From positions 124,334 through 188,333 of the forward strand of contig NZ_LWBU01000373.1 in the NCBI RefSeq assembly GCF_001646665.1: a stretch of DNA of 64,000 nucleotides. Reading direction: 5' to 3'. Both the position numbers and the translations under genes were made by a program. Below are positions 25,501 to 34,224 of the stretch, piece after piece. Position 1 is the first letter of the stretch, and each line of letters starts with the position of its first letter. This DNA comes from Streptomyces noursei. GTDB lineage: Bacteria; Actinomycetota; Actinomycetes; Streptomycetales; Streptomycetaceae. The notes below the pieces were generated by a model that worked only from the letters and a program-made list of their open reading frames with translations, had not been told where the DNA came from and searched no databases.

Positions 25501-26346
25501 TCAGGCCCGGGGCGCCGCCTTCAGCGCGATACGGTCCTCACCCGCGTACACGTTCATGTTCCGGCCGCGCAGGAAGCCGACCAGGGTGAGACCCGTCTCG
25601 GCGGCCAGGTCGACGGCGAGCGACGACGGCGCCGAGACCGCGGCCAGCACCGGGATACCCGCCATCACCGCCTTCTGCGCCAGCTCGAACGACGCCCGCC
25701 CCGACACCAGCAGGATCGCCCGGTCCAGCGGCAGCAGGTCCTCCCGCAGCGCGCGGCCCACCAGCTTGTCCACCGCGTTGTGCCGGCCCACGTCCTCCCG
25801 CACGTCCAGCAGGTCGCCGTCCTCCGAGAACAGCGCGGCCGCGTGCAGCCCGCCGGTGCGGTCGAAGACCCGCTGCGCCGCCCGCAGCCGGTCGGGCAGG
25901 GCGGCGAGGAGCTCCGGCTCGACGCGCAGCGGGGGAGTGTCGGCGATCGGGAACCGCGCGGTGGTGCGGACGGCGTCGAGGCTGGCCTTGCCGCACAGCC
26001 CGCACGAGGAGGTGGTGTAGACGTTCCGCTCCAGCGTGATGTCCGGCACGGGCACGCCGGGCGCCAGCTGCACGTCCACCACGTTGTAGGTGTTCGTCCC
26101 GTCGTCCTTCGCCCCCGCGCAGTACACGATGTTCCGCACGTCCCGCGCCGAACCGAGGACACCCTCGCTGACCAGGAAGCCGGCCGCCAGGGCGAAGTCG
26201 TCGCCCGGCGTGCGCATGGTGATGGCGAGGGGCCTGCCGCCCAGCCGGATCTCCAGCGGCTCCTCGGCGACCAGGGTGTCCGGGCGGGTCGAGACGGCCC
26301 CGTCCCGGATGCGGACGACGCGGCGGCGCTCGGTGACCCGTCCCAT
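25501..26346 (-). CDS. fdhD: Formate dehydrogenase accessory sulfurtransferase FdhD
   Basis: 281 residues. FdhD moves sulfur from a cysteine desulfurase to the molybdenum/tungsten bis-MGD cofactor of formate dehydrogenase. The catalytic loop Cys pair is in TSSCGLCGKAS, and family motifs EEPLEIRLGG, MRTPGDDFALAAGFL, and DVREDVGRHNAVDKLVG are all present, as is LLVSGRASFELAQKA. The ATG at 26346 is preferred; the longer open frame adds a Arg/Pro-rich stretch. No formate dehydrogenase structural gene is in the window. Confidence 0.95.
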   Translation of the reverse strand: MGRVTERRRVVRIRDGAVSTRPDTLVAEEPLEIRLGGRPLAITMRTPGDDFALAAGFLVSEGVLGSARDVRNIVYCAGAKDDGTNTYNVVDVQLAPGVPVPDITLERNVYTTSSCGLCGKASLDAVRTTARFPIADTPPLRVEPELLAALPDRLRAAQRVFDRTGGLHAAALFSEDGDLLDVREDVGRHNAVDKLVGRALREDLLPLDRAILLVSGRASFELAQKAVMAGIPVLAAVSAPSSLAVDLAAETGLTLVGFLRGRNMNVYAGEDRIALKAAPRA

Positions 26347-26782
26347 GGTGATCAGCCCCGGTTCTGAACGTGGTGGCAGCCGAAACGGCCCTTGCTGCGG
26401 CGTGCGGTGCGGTGACCTCGACGGTCTCATTGTCCTCCACGGGTGTGGCCGGGCTCCCGCGGGTCCCGGGCCGGCCGGGCGGCACGCCCCCCTTCTTCCG
26501 GGAAAGCGGCTGATCGGAGGGGGGATGTTGCGGACTCTCCAACAGGCGGGCGCAAATCCTGTCGGTTCACCTGACCGGTTACTCATCAGTCGCTGAGGAG
26601 ACTGAGGAACTCCTGTACGCAGCCGACGCGGCCGAACCGATCGAACCAATCGAACCAATCGGACCGGCCGAACCAACCCACCCACCCCACCCAACCGGAC
26701 CAGCCGGAACCGCAGCACCCCGCACCACCGCGCTCTGCGCCACGTCCCATCAGTCACTTCGCACACCAAGGGGGTCCCGAGC
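26347..26782. repeat. 436-bp divergent intergenic region with a 9-bp tandem repeat
   Basis: It should hold the promoters of fdhD and of the KASIII gene. A 9-bp unit, CGAACC(A/G)AT, occurs three times from about 26633 to 26662, followed by less regular C/A-rich copies to about 26712. No family-like open frame was found. The composition is noticeably lower in GC than the genes. Confidence 0.5.
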
Positions 26783-27724
26783 ATGACGGGCACTCGTATC
26801 GCCGCGCTCGGGCACTACCAGCCCGCGAAGATCCTGACCAACGCCGACCTGGCCGCGCTGGTCGACACCAGCGACGAGTGGATCACCAGCAGGGTCGGGA
26901 TCAGGACCCGTCACGTGGCGGGCCCCGACGAGCCCGTCGACGAGATGGCCGCCCACGCCGGCGCCAAGGCGCTGGCCGCCGCCGGGCTCACCCCGGCCGA
27001 CGTCGACCTGGTCCTGGTCGCCACGTCCACGGCGATCGACCGCTCCCCGAACACCGCGGCCCGGGTGGCCGCGCGGCTCGGCATGGGCGCGCCCGCCACC
27101 ATGGACCTCAACGTCGTGTGCGCCGGGTTCACCCACGCGCTGGCCACCGCCGACCACGCCGTACGGGCGGGGTCGGCGACCCGCGCCCTGGTGATCGGCG
27201 CCGACAAGATGACCGGGATCACCGACTGGACGGACCGCACCACCTGCGTCCTCGTCGGCGACGGCGCGGGCGCCGCGGTCGTCGAGGCGGCGCCCGGCGA
27301 GGCCGGCATCGGCCCCGTGCTGTGGGGCTCGGTCCCCGAGATGGGCCACGCCGTCCGCATCGAGGGCACCCCGCCGCGGTTCGCCCAGGAGGGCCAGACG
27401 GTCTACCGCTGGGCCACCACGCAGCTGCCGCCCATCGCCCGCAAGGTCTGCGAGCGGGCGGGCGTCGCGCCCGAGGACCTGGCGGCGGTGGTGCTGCACC
27501 AGGCGAACCTGCGCATCATCGAGCCCGTCGCCCGGCGGATCGGCGCGGTGAACGCGGTGATCGCCCGCGACGTCACCGAGTCCGGCAACACCTCGGCCGC
27601 CTCCATCCCGATGGCGCTCAGCAAGCTGGTCGAGCGCGGCGAGGTCACGTCCGGGGCGCCCGCGCTGCTGTTCGGCTTCGGCGGGAACCTCTCGTACGCC
27701 GGTCAGGTCGTCCGCGTCCCCTGA
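26783..27724 (+). CDS. 3-oxoacyl-ACP synthase III family protein (FabH-like)
   Basis: 313 residues, a thiolase-fold condensing enzyme. The Cys-His-Asn triad is intact: C113 in NVVCAGF, H239 in LHQANLRI and N269 in ESGNTSAASIP. The N-terminus DTSDEWITSRVGIRTRHV is diagnostic of KASIII. It would condense an acyl-CoA starter with malonyl-ACP, or perform ester or C-C bond formation in a side pathway. No acyl carrier protein or other FAS gene is adjacent, so it is not the primary FabH of a fatty acid cluster. The gene stands alone between fdhD and the sugar module. Confidence 0.92.
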   Translation: MTGTRIAALGHYQPAKILTNADLAALVDTSDEWITSRVGIRTRHVAGPDEPVDEMAAHAGAKALAAAGLTPADVDLVLVATSTAIDRSPNTAARVAARLGMGAPATMDLNVVCAGFTHALATADHAVRAGSATRALVIGADKMTGITDWTDRTTCVLVGDGAGAAVVEAAPGEAGIGPVLWGSVPEMGHAVRIEGTPPRFAQEGQTVYRWATTQLPPIARKVCERAGVAPEDLAAVVLHQANLRIIEPVARRIGAVNAVIARDVTESGNTSAASIPMALSKLVERGEVTSGAPALLFGFGGNLSYAGQVVRVP

Positions 27725-27777
27725 CCCCGGCCCTCTGCGTGGCGGCGGCCGCGGCGGCCGTAGGGCACCCCGCACCG

Positions 27778-27863
27778 CCTTTGTCCTGGCTGTGGAGAAA
27801 GTTGGCGTGGATTGCCGCGCAACTTCTTCCCCCCTCGGCAAAGCGCTGCTACGTTCCCCCTCG
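27778..27863 (+). promoter_or_regulatory. Promoter-operator of the ROK/ABC sugar operon (copy A)
   Basis: The block CCTTTGTCC at offset 0, GGAGAA at offset 16 and a TA(A)CGT-like -10 at offset 72 (TACGTT, 27850-27855) recur at the same offsets in front of the ThuA-domain gene at 35310-35395. Within it AAGTTG (27799-27804) and CAACTT (27820-27825) form an inverted repeat suited to a dimeric ROK repressor. It lies 40-130 bp upstream of the ROK start. Confidence 0.55.
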
Positions 27864-27905
27864 AAAGCAGCACACCGAGGCCGACACGACGGCGGGGAGG
27901 GGCGC

Positions 27906-29096
27906 GTGAGACGTATGACGGCTCGACCCGCCAACGCGCACCAGGCCCGGCTGCTGCGGCTGTTGCGCGACGGCGGGCCCAACTCCCGGGCGCAGCTCGG
28001 CGATCAGGTGGACCTGTCCCGGTCCAAGCTGGCCGTCGAGGTGGACCGGCTCCTGGAGACCGGGCTCGTGGTGGCCGACGGCCTCGCCGCGTCGCGCGGC
28101 GGACGGCGGTCGCACAACATCCGCCTGGCGCCCGGCCTCCGCTTCCTGGGCGTGGACATCGGCGCCACCTCCATCGACGTCGCCGTCACCAACGCCGAAC
28201 TGGAAGTGCTGGGGCACCTCAACCAGCCGATGGACGTCCGCGAGGGCCCCGTCGCCGTGTTCGAGCAGGTGCTCGCCATGGCGGCCAAACTCAAGGCGTC
28301 CGGCCTCGCCGAGGGCTTCGACGGCGCGGGGATCGGCGTGCCCGGCCCGGTCCGCTTCCCCGAGGGCGTACCGGTCGCCCCGCCGATCATGCCCGGCTGG
28401 GACGGGTTCCCCGTCCGCGAGGCGCTCAGCCAGGAGCTGGGCTGCCCGGTCATGGTCGACAACGACGTGAACCTGATGGCGATGGGGGAGCAGCACGCGG
28501 GCGTCGCCCGCTCCGCTCGCGACTACCTCTGCGTCAAGATCGGTACCGGCATCGGCTGCGGGATCGTCGTCGGGGGCGAGGTCTACCGCGGTACGACGGG
28601 CAGCGCCGGCGACATCGGCCACATCCAGGTCGTGCCCGAGGGCCGTCCCTGCGCCTGCGGCAACAGGGGCTGCCTGGAAGCCCACTTCAGCGGTGCGGCG
28701 CTCGCGCGTGACGCCGAGGACGCGGCGCGCGCCGGCCGGTCCGACGAACTGGCCAGGCGTCTGGAGGCGGCCGGGCGGCTCACCGCCGTGGACGTCGCCG
28801 CCGGGGCCGCCGCCGGGGACGCCACCTCGCTGTCCCTGATCCGCGAGGGGGGCAACCACGTCGGCCAGGTCATCGCCGGGCTCGTCAGCTTCTTCAACCC
28901 CGGCCTGGTGGTGATCGGCGGCGGGGTGACCGGCCTCGGGCACAACCTGCTCGCCGCCGTCCGCACCCAGGTCTACCGCACGTCCCTGCCCCTGGCCACC
29001 GGGAACCTGCCCATCGTCCTGGGGGAGTTGGGCGCCGCCGCCGGGGTCACCGGTGCCGCCCGGCTCATCAGCGACCACCTGTTCTCACCGGCCTGA
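27906..29096 (+). CDS. ROK-family transcriptional regulator
   Basis: 396 residues from a GTG preceded by GGGGAGG. An N-terminal winged helix (residues about 10-60: HQARLLRLLRDGGPNSRAQL, then SRSKLAVEVDRLLETG) is followed by a ROK sugar-kinase-like domain. It has the ATP/sugar-binding strand LGVDIGATSIDVAVT, GVPGPVRFPEG, KIGTGIGCGIVVGG, and the zinc-binding ROK motif GHIQVV...CACGNRGCLE. As first gene of the operon it very likely represses it until a sugar or sugar phosphate binds. Confidence 0.92.
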   Translation: MRRMTARPANAHQARLLRLLRDGGPNSRAQLGDQVDLSRSKLAVEVDRLLETGLVVADGLAASRGGRRSHNIRLAPGLRFLGVDIGATSIDVAVTNAELEVLGHLNQPMDVREGPVAVFEQVLAMAAKLKASGLAEGFDGAGIGVPGPVRFPEGVPVAPPIMPGWDGFPVREALSQELGCPVMVDNDVNLMAMGEQHAGVARSARDYLCVKIGTGIGCGIVVGGEVYRGTTGSAGDIGHIQVVPEGRPCACGNRGCLEAHFSGAALARDAEDAARAGRSDELARRLEAAGRLTAVDVAAGAAAGDATSLSLIREGGNHVGQVIAGLVSFFNPGLVVIGGGVTGLGHNLLAAVRTQVYRTSLPLATGNLPIVLGELGAAAGVTGAARLISDHLFSPA

Positions 29097-29167
29097 CCCG
29101 TACCCCCGTCCGCAACGGCACCCGCACCCCGAACGGCCCGCGCACCCGTACCCGCACGGTCACGCCG

Positions 29168-29235
29168 ACCCCGTACGGCCACGCACCACCCCGTACGGCC
29201 ACGCATCACCCCGCACCACCCCGTACGCACCGCAC
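29168..29235. repeat. 20-bp tandem repeat between ROK and ABC genes
   Basis: The unit CCCCGTACGGCCACGCACCA is present twice in tandem (second copy with one change), then degenerates to shorter CCCCGCACCA/CCCCGTACGC pieces. It fills much of the 212-bp gap, which holds no gene. Effect unknown. Confidence 0.6.
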
Positions 29236-29308
29236 CGCCCACCCGCACGCCTGGTCACTCGCCCTGCCCGCTCACCGGCACCGCACCCGCCCGCCGAGGG
29301 GATTCGTC

Positions 29309-30835
29309 ATGGCAACACCGGAACCACCCCTGCTCACCATGTCCGGCATCACCAAGTCGTTCCCCGGCGTGCGCGCCCTCGACGGCGTCGACCTGGAGGT
29401 CCGCCCCGGCGAAGTGCACTGCCTCCTCGGCCAGAACGGCGCCGGGAAGTCCACCCTCATCAAGGTCCTCGCCGGCGCCCACCAACCCGACGGCGGCACC
29501 ATCACCTGGCGCGGCGAGCGGGTCGCGCTCAAGTCCCCCGTCGCCGCCATGCGCCTGGGCATCGCGACCATCTACCAGGAACTCGACCTGGTGGAGGGCC
29601 TGTCCGTCGCCGAGAACGTCTTCCTCGGCCACGAGCCCACCACCGCCGGGTTCGTCGTGCGCTCCGGCAGCGCCCGCGCCACCACCGCCGCCCTGCTGCA
29701 CCGCCTCGGCCACCCGGAGATCGACCCGGCGCGGGCGGTGGGCGACCTGTCCGCCGCCCAGCGGCAGATCGTCTCCATGGCCCGCGCGCTCTCCCACGAC
29801 GTACGCCTCATCGTCATGGACGAGCCGTCCGCCGCCCTCGACCCGGACGAGACCGCCAACCTCTTCCGGATCGTCTCGGACCTCACCGCCGACGGCGTCG
29901 CCGTCGTCTACATCTCCCACCGCCTGGAGGAGATCCGGCGCATCGGCGACCGCGTGACCGTGCTCAAGGACGGGCGGGCCGTCGCCGGCGGGCTGTCCGC
30001 CGACGGCACCCCCACACGCGACATCGTTGCCATGATGACCGGCCGGAACGTCGCGTACGTCTTCCCCGACCGCCCCCCGGCCCCGCCGCCCCGCACCCGG
30101 ACGCCCGTCCTGAGGGCCGAAGGGCTGGCCCGGGAGGGGGAGTTCGCCCCGGTCGACCTGGAGGTGTGGCCGGGCGAGATCGTCGGCCTCGCCGGGCTCG
30201 TCGGCTCCGGACGCTCCGAGATCCTGGAGACCGTCTACGGCGCCCGCCGCCCCACCGCCGGCCGTGTCCTCGTCGACGGCCGCCCGCTGCGACCGGGCAG
30301 CGTCCGCGCCGCCGTCCGCGCCGGCCTGGGGCTCGCCCCCGAGGAACGCAAGGCGCAGGGCCTGCTGATGCTCGAATCCGTGACGCGCAACGTCTCCGTG
30401 TCGTCCCTGTCCCGCTTCTCCCGCGGCGGCTGGATCGACCGGGCCGCGGAACGCGCCGCCGCCCGGACCGCCACCCGGGAGCTGTCGCTGCGCCCCGACA
30501 ACCCCGACGCCCGGATCCGCACCCTCTCCGGCGGCAACCAGCAGAAGGCGGTCCTCGCCCGCTGGCTGCTGCGCGGCTGCCGCGTCCTCCTCCTCGACGA
30601 ACCGACCCGCGGCGTGGACGTCGGTGCCCGCGCCGAGCTGTACGCCGTGATCCGCCGCCTCGCCGACGACGGGCTCGCCGTCCTGCTGGTCTCCAGCGAG
30701 GTGCCCGAAGTGCTGGGCCTCGCCGACCGGGTGCTGGTGCTCCGGGAGGGCCGGGTGGTGCACACGGCGCCCGCCCGGGAGCTCGACGAACACCGCGTAC
30801 TCGACCTTGTGATGGAAGGGAGCCCGACGTCATGA
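29309..30835 (+). CDS. Sugar ABC transporter ATP-binding protein (RbsA/MglA type)
   Basis: 508 residues with two ABC domains in tandem. The first has Walker A GQNGAGKST (about residues 42-50), signature LSAAQRQ and Walker B LIVMDEPSA. The second has the degenerate Walker A GLVGSGRSE typical of this class, an intact signature LSGGNQQKAVLAR and LLLDEPTRGVD. It energises uptake of a monosaccharide, cyclitol or glycoside through the permease encoded next, with which it overlaps by 4 bp (ATGA). Confidence 0.95.
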   Translation: MATPEPPLLTMSGITKSFPGVRALDGVDLEVRPGEVHCLLGQNGAGKSTLIKVLAGAHQPDGGTITWRGERVALKSPVAAMRLGIATIYQELDLVEGLSVAENVFLGHEPTTAGFVVRSGSARATTAALLHRLGHPEIDPARAVGDLSAAQRQIVSMARALSHDVRLIVMDEPSAALDPDETANLFRIVSDLTADGVAVVYISHRLEEIRRIGDRVTVLKDGRAVAGGLSADGTPTRDIVAMMTGRNVAYVFPDRPPAPPPRTRTPVLRAEGLAREGEFAPVDLEVWPGEIVGLAGLVGSGRSEILETVYGARRPTAGRVLVDGRPLRPGSVRAAVRAGLGLAPEERKAQGLLMLESVTRNVSVSSLSRFSRGGWIDRAAERAAARTATRELSLRPDNPDARIRTLSGGNQQKAVLARWLLRGCRVLLLDEPTRGVDVGARAELYAVIRRLADDGLAVLLVSSEVPEVLGLADRVLVLREGRVVHTAPARELDEHRVLDLVMEGSPTS

Positions 30836-31848
30836 CGCAGCCCGCTCCGGTCACGACCGCCGAACCACCCGTCGGCAAAGCCGGTGGCCGGCCGCCCCTG
30901 GGGCTGCGGGCCGACGTCCGCAACCTCTCCCTCCTCGGCGTCCTCGCCGTGCTGACGGCGGTCGGCGGCATCACCAGGCCCGACCAGTTCCTCGACACCT
31001 CCAACCTCCAACTGGTGCTCACCCAGGCGTCCGTGATCGGCGTCGTCACCGTCGGCATGACGTTCGTCATCACCAGCGGGGGCATCGACCTGTCGGTCGG
31101 CGCGATCGTCGCCCTCGCGTCCGTCTGGGCGACCACCGTCGCCACCCAGGAGTACGGCTTCGCCGGGATCCTCTTCACCGCCGTGGTGGTGGGGCTGGGC
31201 TGCGGCCTGGTGAACGGCGTCCTCATCGCGTACGGGGGGATGGTGCCCTTCATCGCGACGCTGGCCATGCTCGCCTCGGCGCGCGGCCTCGCCCTGCAGA
31301 TCACCGACGGCCGCACCCAGATCGTCACCGTCCAGTCCGTCCTGGACCTCGGCGTCCCGGACGCGTACGTGCTCGGCGTCCCGCCGCTCGTCCTGGTCTT
31401 CGCCGCCGTCACCGCCGCCGGCTGGCTGGTGCTGAACCGCACCACCTTCGGCCGGCGCACCGTCGCCGTCGGCGGCAACGCGGAGGCGGCGCGGCTCGCC
31501 GGGATCGACGTGCGCCGCCAGCGCCTCTACCTCTACCTGCTGTCGGGCCTGTGCTGCGGCATCGCGGCCTTCCTGCTGATCGTGCTCGCCGGGTCGGGCC
31601 AGAACACCAACGGCAACCTGTACGAGCTCGACGCGATCGCCGCCGCGATCATCGGAGGCACCCTCCTCAGCGGCGGCCGCGGCACCATCGTCGGCTCGGT
31701 GCTCGGTGTCCTCGTCTTCACCACCATCACCAACATCTTCGCCCTGAACAACCTCCAGAGCGACGTCCAGCAGATCGCCAAGGGCGCGATCATCGTCGCC
31801 GCCGTCCTGGTCCAGCGCCGCACCGCCCGCGGCTCCGGCGAGGTCTGA
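30832..31848 (+). CDS. Sugar ABC transporter permease (RbsC type)
   Basis: 338 residues, about nine to ten membrane helices. Hallmarks of the BPD_transp_2 family are MTFVITSGGIDLSVGAIVALA near residue 85 and the cytoplasmic loop AVGGNAEAARLAGIDVRRQRL, which docks on the ATPase. ELDAIAAAIIGGTLLSGGRGT precedes the last helices. It forms the channel of the importer with the upstream ATPase and the lipoprotein encoded 76 bp downstream. Confidence 0.95.
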   Translation: MTQPAPVTTAEPPVGKAGGRPPLGLRADVRNLSLLGVLAVLTAVGGITRPDQFLDTSNLQLVLTQASVIGVVTVGMTFVITSGGIDLSVGAIVALASVWATTVATQEYGFAGILFTAVVVGLGCGLVNGVLIAYGGMVPFIATLAMLASARGLALQITDGRTQIVTVQSVLDLGVPDAYVLGVPPLVLVFAAVTAAGWLVLNRTTFGRRTVAVGGNAEAARLAGIDVRRQRLYLYLLSGLCCGIAAFLLIVLAGSGQNTNGNLYELDAIAAAIIGGTLLSGGRGTIVGSVLGVLVFTTITNIFALNNLQSDVQQIAKGAIIVAAVLVQRRTARGSGEV

Positions 31849-31924
31849 CACCCCGCGCCCCACTGCCCCACTGCCCCCCTGCCCGCACCGCCGCACCGCC
31901 GCACACCGGAAGGGTTGATCCGTC

Positions 31925-32962
31925 ATGCCGCAAACCAGCCGCAGAGGACTGCTGTTCGGCACCGCCGCCGTCTCCGCCGGCGCCCTGCTGACCGCCTGCA
32001 CCAGCAACGAGCCCAAGAACTCCGCCCCCGCCGCCGACAACGCCCCCGCCGCCGACGACAAGCCCGGCACGCCCGTCACCATCGGGTTCGCCGGTCCGCA
32101 GGCCGACCACGGCTGGCTCAACGCGATCAACCAGAACGCCAAGCGGCGGGCGGAGAAGTACTCCGAGGTCACCCTGGAGATCACCGAGGGGTCGAACGAC
32201 ACCGCCGCGCAGATCGGCCAGATCCAGACCCTGATCAACAAGAAGGTCGACGTCCTGGTGATCCTGCCGGCCGACGGCAAGGCCCTCACCCAGGTCGGCC
32301 TCCAGGCGATGAAGGCCGGCATCCCCGTCATCAACCTCGACCGGGTCTTCGCCTCCCCGCAGGCGTACCGCTGCTGGATCGGCGGCGACAACTACGGCAT
32401 GGGACTCAACGCCGGCCGGTACATCGGCGAACAGCTCAAGGACAAGCCGGACGCCAAGGTCGTGGAGCTGGCCGGGCTCGACAACCTGGAGCTGACCAAG
32501 CAGCGCACCCAGGGCTTCGACGACGCCCTGAAGAACTACCCCAACATCAGGAAGGTGGCACGGCAGGCGGCCGAGTTCACCGTCGAGTCCGGGCAGGCCA
32601 AGATGGCCCAGCTCCTCCAGGCCCAGCAGCAGTTCGACGCCCTGTGGAACCACGACGACGACCAGGGCGTGGGCGCCCTGCGCGCCATCCAGCAGGCGGG
32701 CCGCGACGACTTCCTGATGGTCGGCGGGGCGGGCGCCAAGTCGGCGATGGACGCCATCAAGGCCGGTGACAGCGTGCTCAGGGCGACCGTCCTCTACCCG
32801 CCGACCATGGCCGCATCCGCCATCGACCTGGCCCGCGCGCTGGGCCAGAAGAAGGGCGTCGGCGGCATGTCGGAGCTGGAGATCCCCGCCTCGATCACCC
32901 TGTACTCGGCCGTGGTGACCAAGGACAACGTCGACGAGTACCTGCCGACGGGCTTCAGCTGA
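31925..32962 (+). CDS. Sugar ABC transporter substrate-binding lipoprotein
   Basis: 345 residues. The N-terminus has a twin-arginine-like SRRGLLFG followed by a hydrophobic segment and a lipobox LLTAC, so it is probably exported and lipid-anchored. The mature part is a type I periplasmic-binding fold of the ribose/galactose class (VTIGFAGPQADHGWLNAINQNAKR; VLVILPADGKALTQVG; INLDRVF). Ligand not predictable; ribose-class proteins bind pentoses, hexoses, inositol and glycosides. Confidence 0.92.
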   Translation: MPQTSRRGLLFGTAAVSAGALLTACTSNEPKNSAPAADNAPAADDKPGTPVTIGFAGPQADHGWLNAINQNAKRRAEKYSEVTLEITEGSNDTAAQIGQIQTLINKKVDVLVILPADGKALTQVGLQAMKAGIPVINLDRVFASPQAYRCWIGGDNYGMGLNAGRYIGEQLKDKPDAKVVELAGLDNLELTKQRTQGFDDALKNYPNIRKVARQAAEFTVESGQAKMAQLLQAQQQFDALWNHDDDQGVGALRAIQQAGRDDFLMVGGAGAKSAMDAIKAGDSVLRATVLYPPTMAASAIDLARALGQKKGVGGMSELEIPASITLYSAVVTKDNVDEYLPTGFS

Positions 32963-33008
32963 TCCGCTGCGCCCGCCCCGCACCGAGCAACCGACGAGGA
33001 GGAACCGT

Positions 33009-34214
33009 ATGGCCGGGAAGGTACGGACCGACGGCCGCGCCGCAGGGCGGACCCTGGGGATCGGCATGGTCGGGTACGCGTTCATGGGCGCCGCCCACTC
33101 CCAGGGGTGGCGCACCGTGGGCCGGGTCTTCGACCTGCCGCTGCGGCCGGTGCTCGCCGCCGTCTGCGGACGCGACGCCACCGCCGTGCGGGCCGCGGCG
33201 GACAGACACGGGTGGGCGGCCACCGAGACCGACTGGCGGGACCTCGTCGCACGCGACGACGTCGACGTGGTGGACGTCTGCACCCCGGGCGACAGCCACG
33301 CCGAGATCGCCGTCGCCGCGCTGGAGGCGGGCAAGCACGTGCTGTGCGAGAAGCCCCTGGCCAACACCGTCGCCGAGGCGGAGGCCATGGCCGCGGCCGC
33401 CGCGCGGGCCCGAGACCGGGGGCAGGCCGCCATGGTCGGCTTCAACTACCGGCGGGTGCCCGCCATGGCGTACGCGCGGGAGCTGGTCGCCGACGGGCGG
33501 CTGGGCGCCCTGCGCCACGTACGGCTGACCTACCTCCAGGACTGGCTGGTCGACCCGGACTTCCCGCTCACCTGGCGGCTGGAGCGCGAGCACGCCGGGT
33601 CCGGGGCCCTCGGCGACCTGGGCGCGCACATCGTGGACCTGGCGCAGTACCTGGCGGGGGAGCCGATCGTGGGGGTGTCGGCGCTGACCGAGACCTTCGT
33701 GCGCGAGCGCCCGCTGCCCGCCGGCGCGCCGGCCGGTCTCTCGGCGTCGGGGGGCGCCGGGCGCGGGACGGTGACGGTGGACGACGCGGCGCTGTTCACC
33801 GGCCGGCTGGCGTCGGGGGCGCTCGTGTCGTTCGAGGCCACCCGGATGGCGGCAGGCCGCAAGAACGCGCTGCGGCTGGAGATCAACGGCGCACGGGGCT
33901 CGCTCGCCTTCGACCTGGAACGGCTCAACGAGCTGTCGTTCTACGACGGGGGTGAGCCCGCGCGGTCGGCCGGTTTCCGGCGCATCCTCGTCACCGAGCC
34001 GGACCACCCCTACCTGGAGGCGTGGTGGCCGCCGGGGCACGCCCTCGGCTACGAGCACACCTTCGCCCACCAGGCGCGCGACCTGGTCCACGCCATCGCC
34101 TCGGGCGCCGAGCCGGTGCCGTCCTTCGCGGACGGGCTGCGGGTGCAGCGGGTGCTCGCCGCCGTGGAGGAGAGCGCCGAGAAGAACGCCGTCTACACCC
34201 CCGTACCGCTGTAG
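33009..34214 (+). CDS. Gfo/Idh/MocA family oxidoreductase
   Basis: 401 residues. N-terminal Rossmann domain with GIGMVGYAFMGAAHS (residues 17-31), the conserved CEKPLAN (about 112-118), and a C-terminal alpha/beta domain with the LGDLGAHIVDLAQYLAG segment in which His and Asp act in catalysis. These NAD(P)-dependent enzymes oxidise sugars, inositols or glycosides, often at C3. It is 46 bp after the substrate-binding gene and 10 bp before the isomerase gene, so it belongs to the same operon and most likely oxidises the imported sugar or glycoside. Confidence 0.9.
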   Translation: MAGKVRTDGRAAGRTLGIGMVGYAFMGAAHSQGWRTVGRVFDLPLRPVLAAVCGRDATAVRAAADRHGWAATETDWRDLVARDDVDVVDVCTPGDSHAEIAVAALEAGKHVLCEKPLANTVAEAEAMAAAAARARDRGQAAMVGFNYRRVPAMAYARELVADGRLGALRHVRLTYLQDWLVDPDFPLTWRLEREHAGSGALGDLGAHIVDLAQYLAGEPIVGVSALTETFVRERPLPAGAPAGLSASGGAGRGTVTVDDAALFTGRLASGALVSFEATRMAAGRKNALRLEINGARGSLAFDLERLNELSFYDGGEPARSAGFRRILVTEPDHPYLEAWWPPGHALGYEHTFAHQARDLVHAIASGAEPVPSFADGLRVQRVLAAVEESAEKNAVYTPVPL

Positions 34215-34224
34215 GAGGTCCGCC

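Noticed and set aside
27799..27825. CRISPR or riboswitch in the ROK upstream region
   Set aside because: Only a single inverted repeat is present, with no repeated spacers and no conserved aptamer features.
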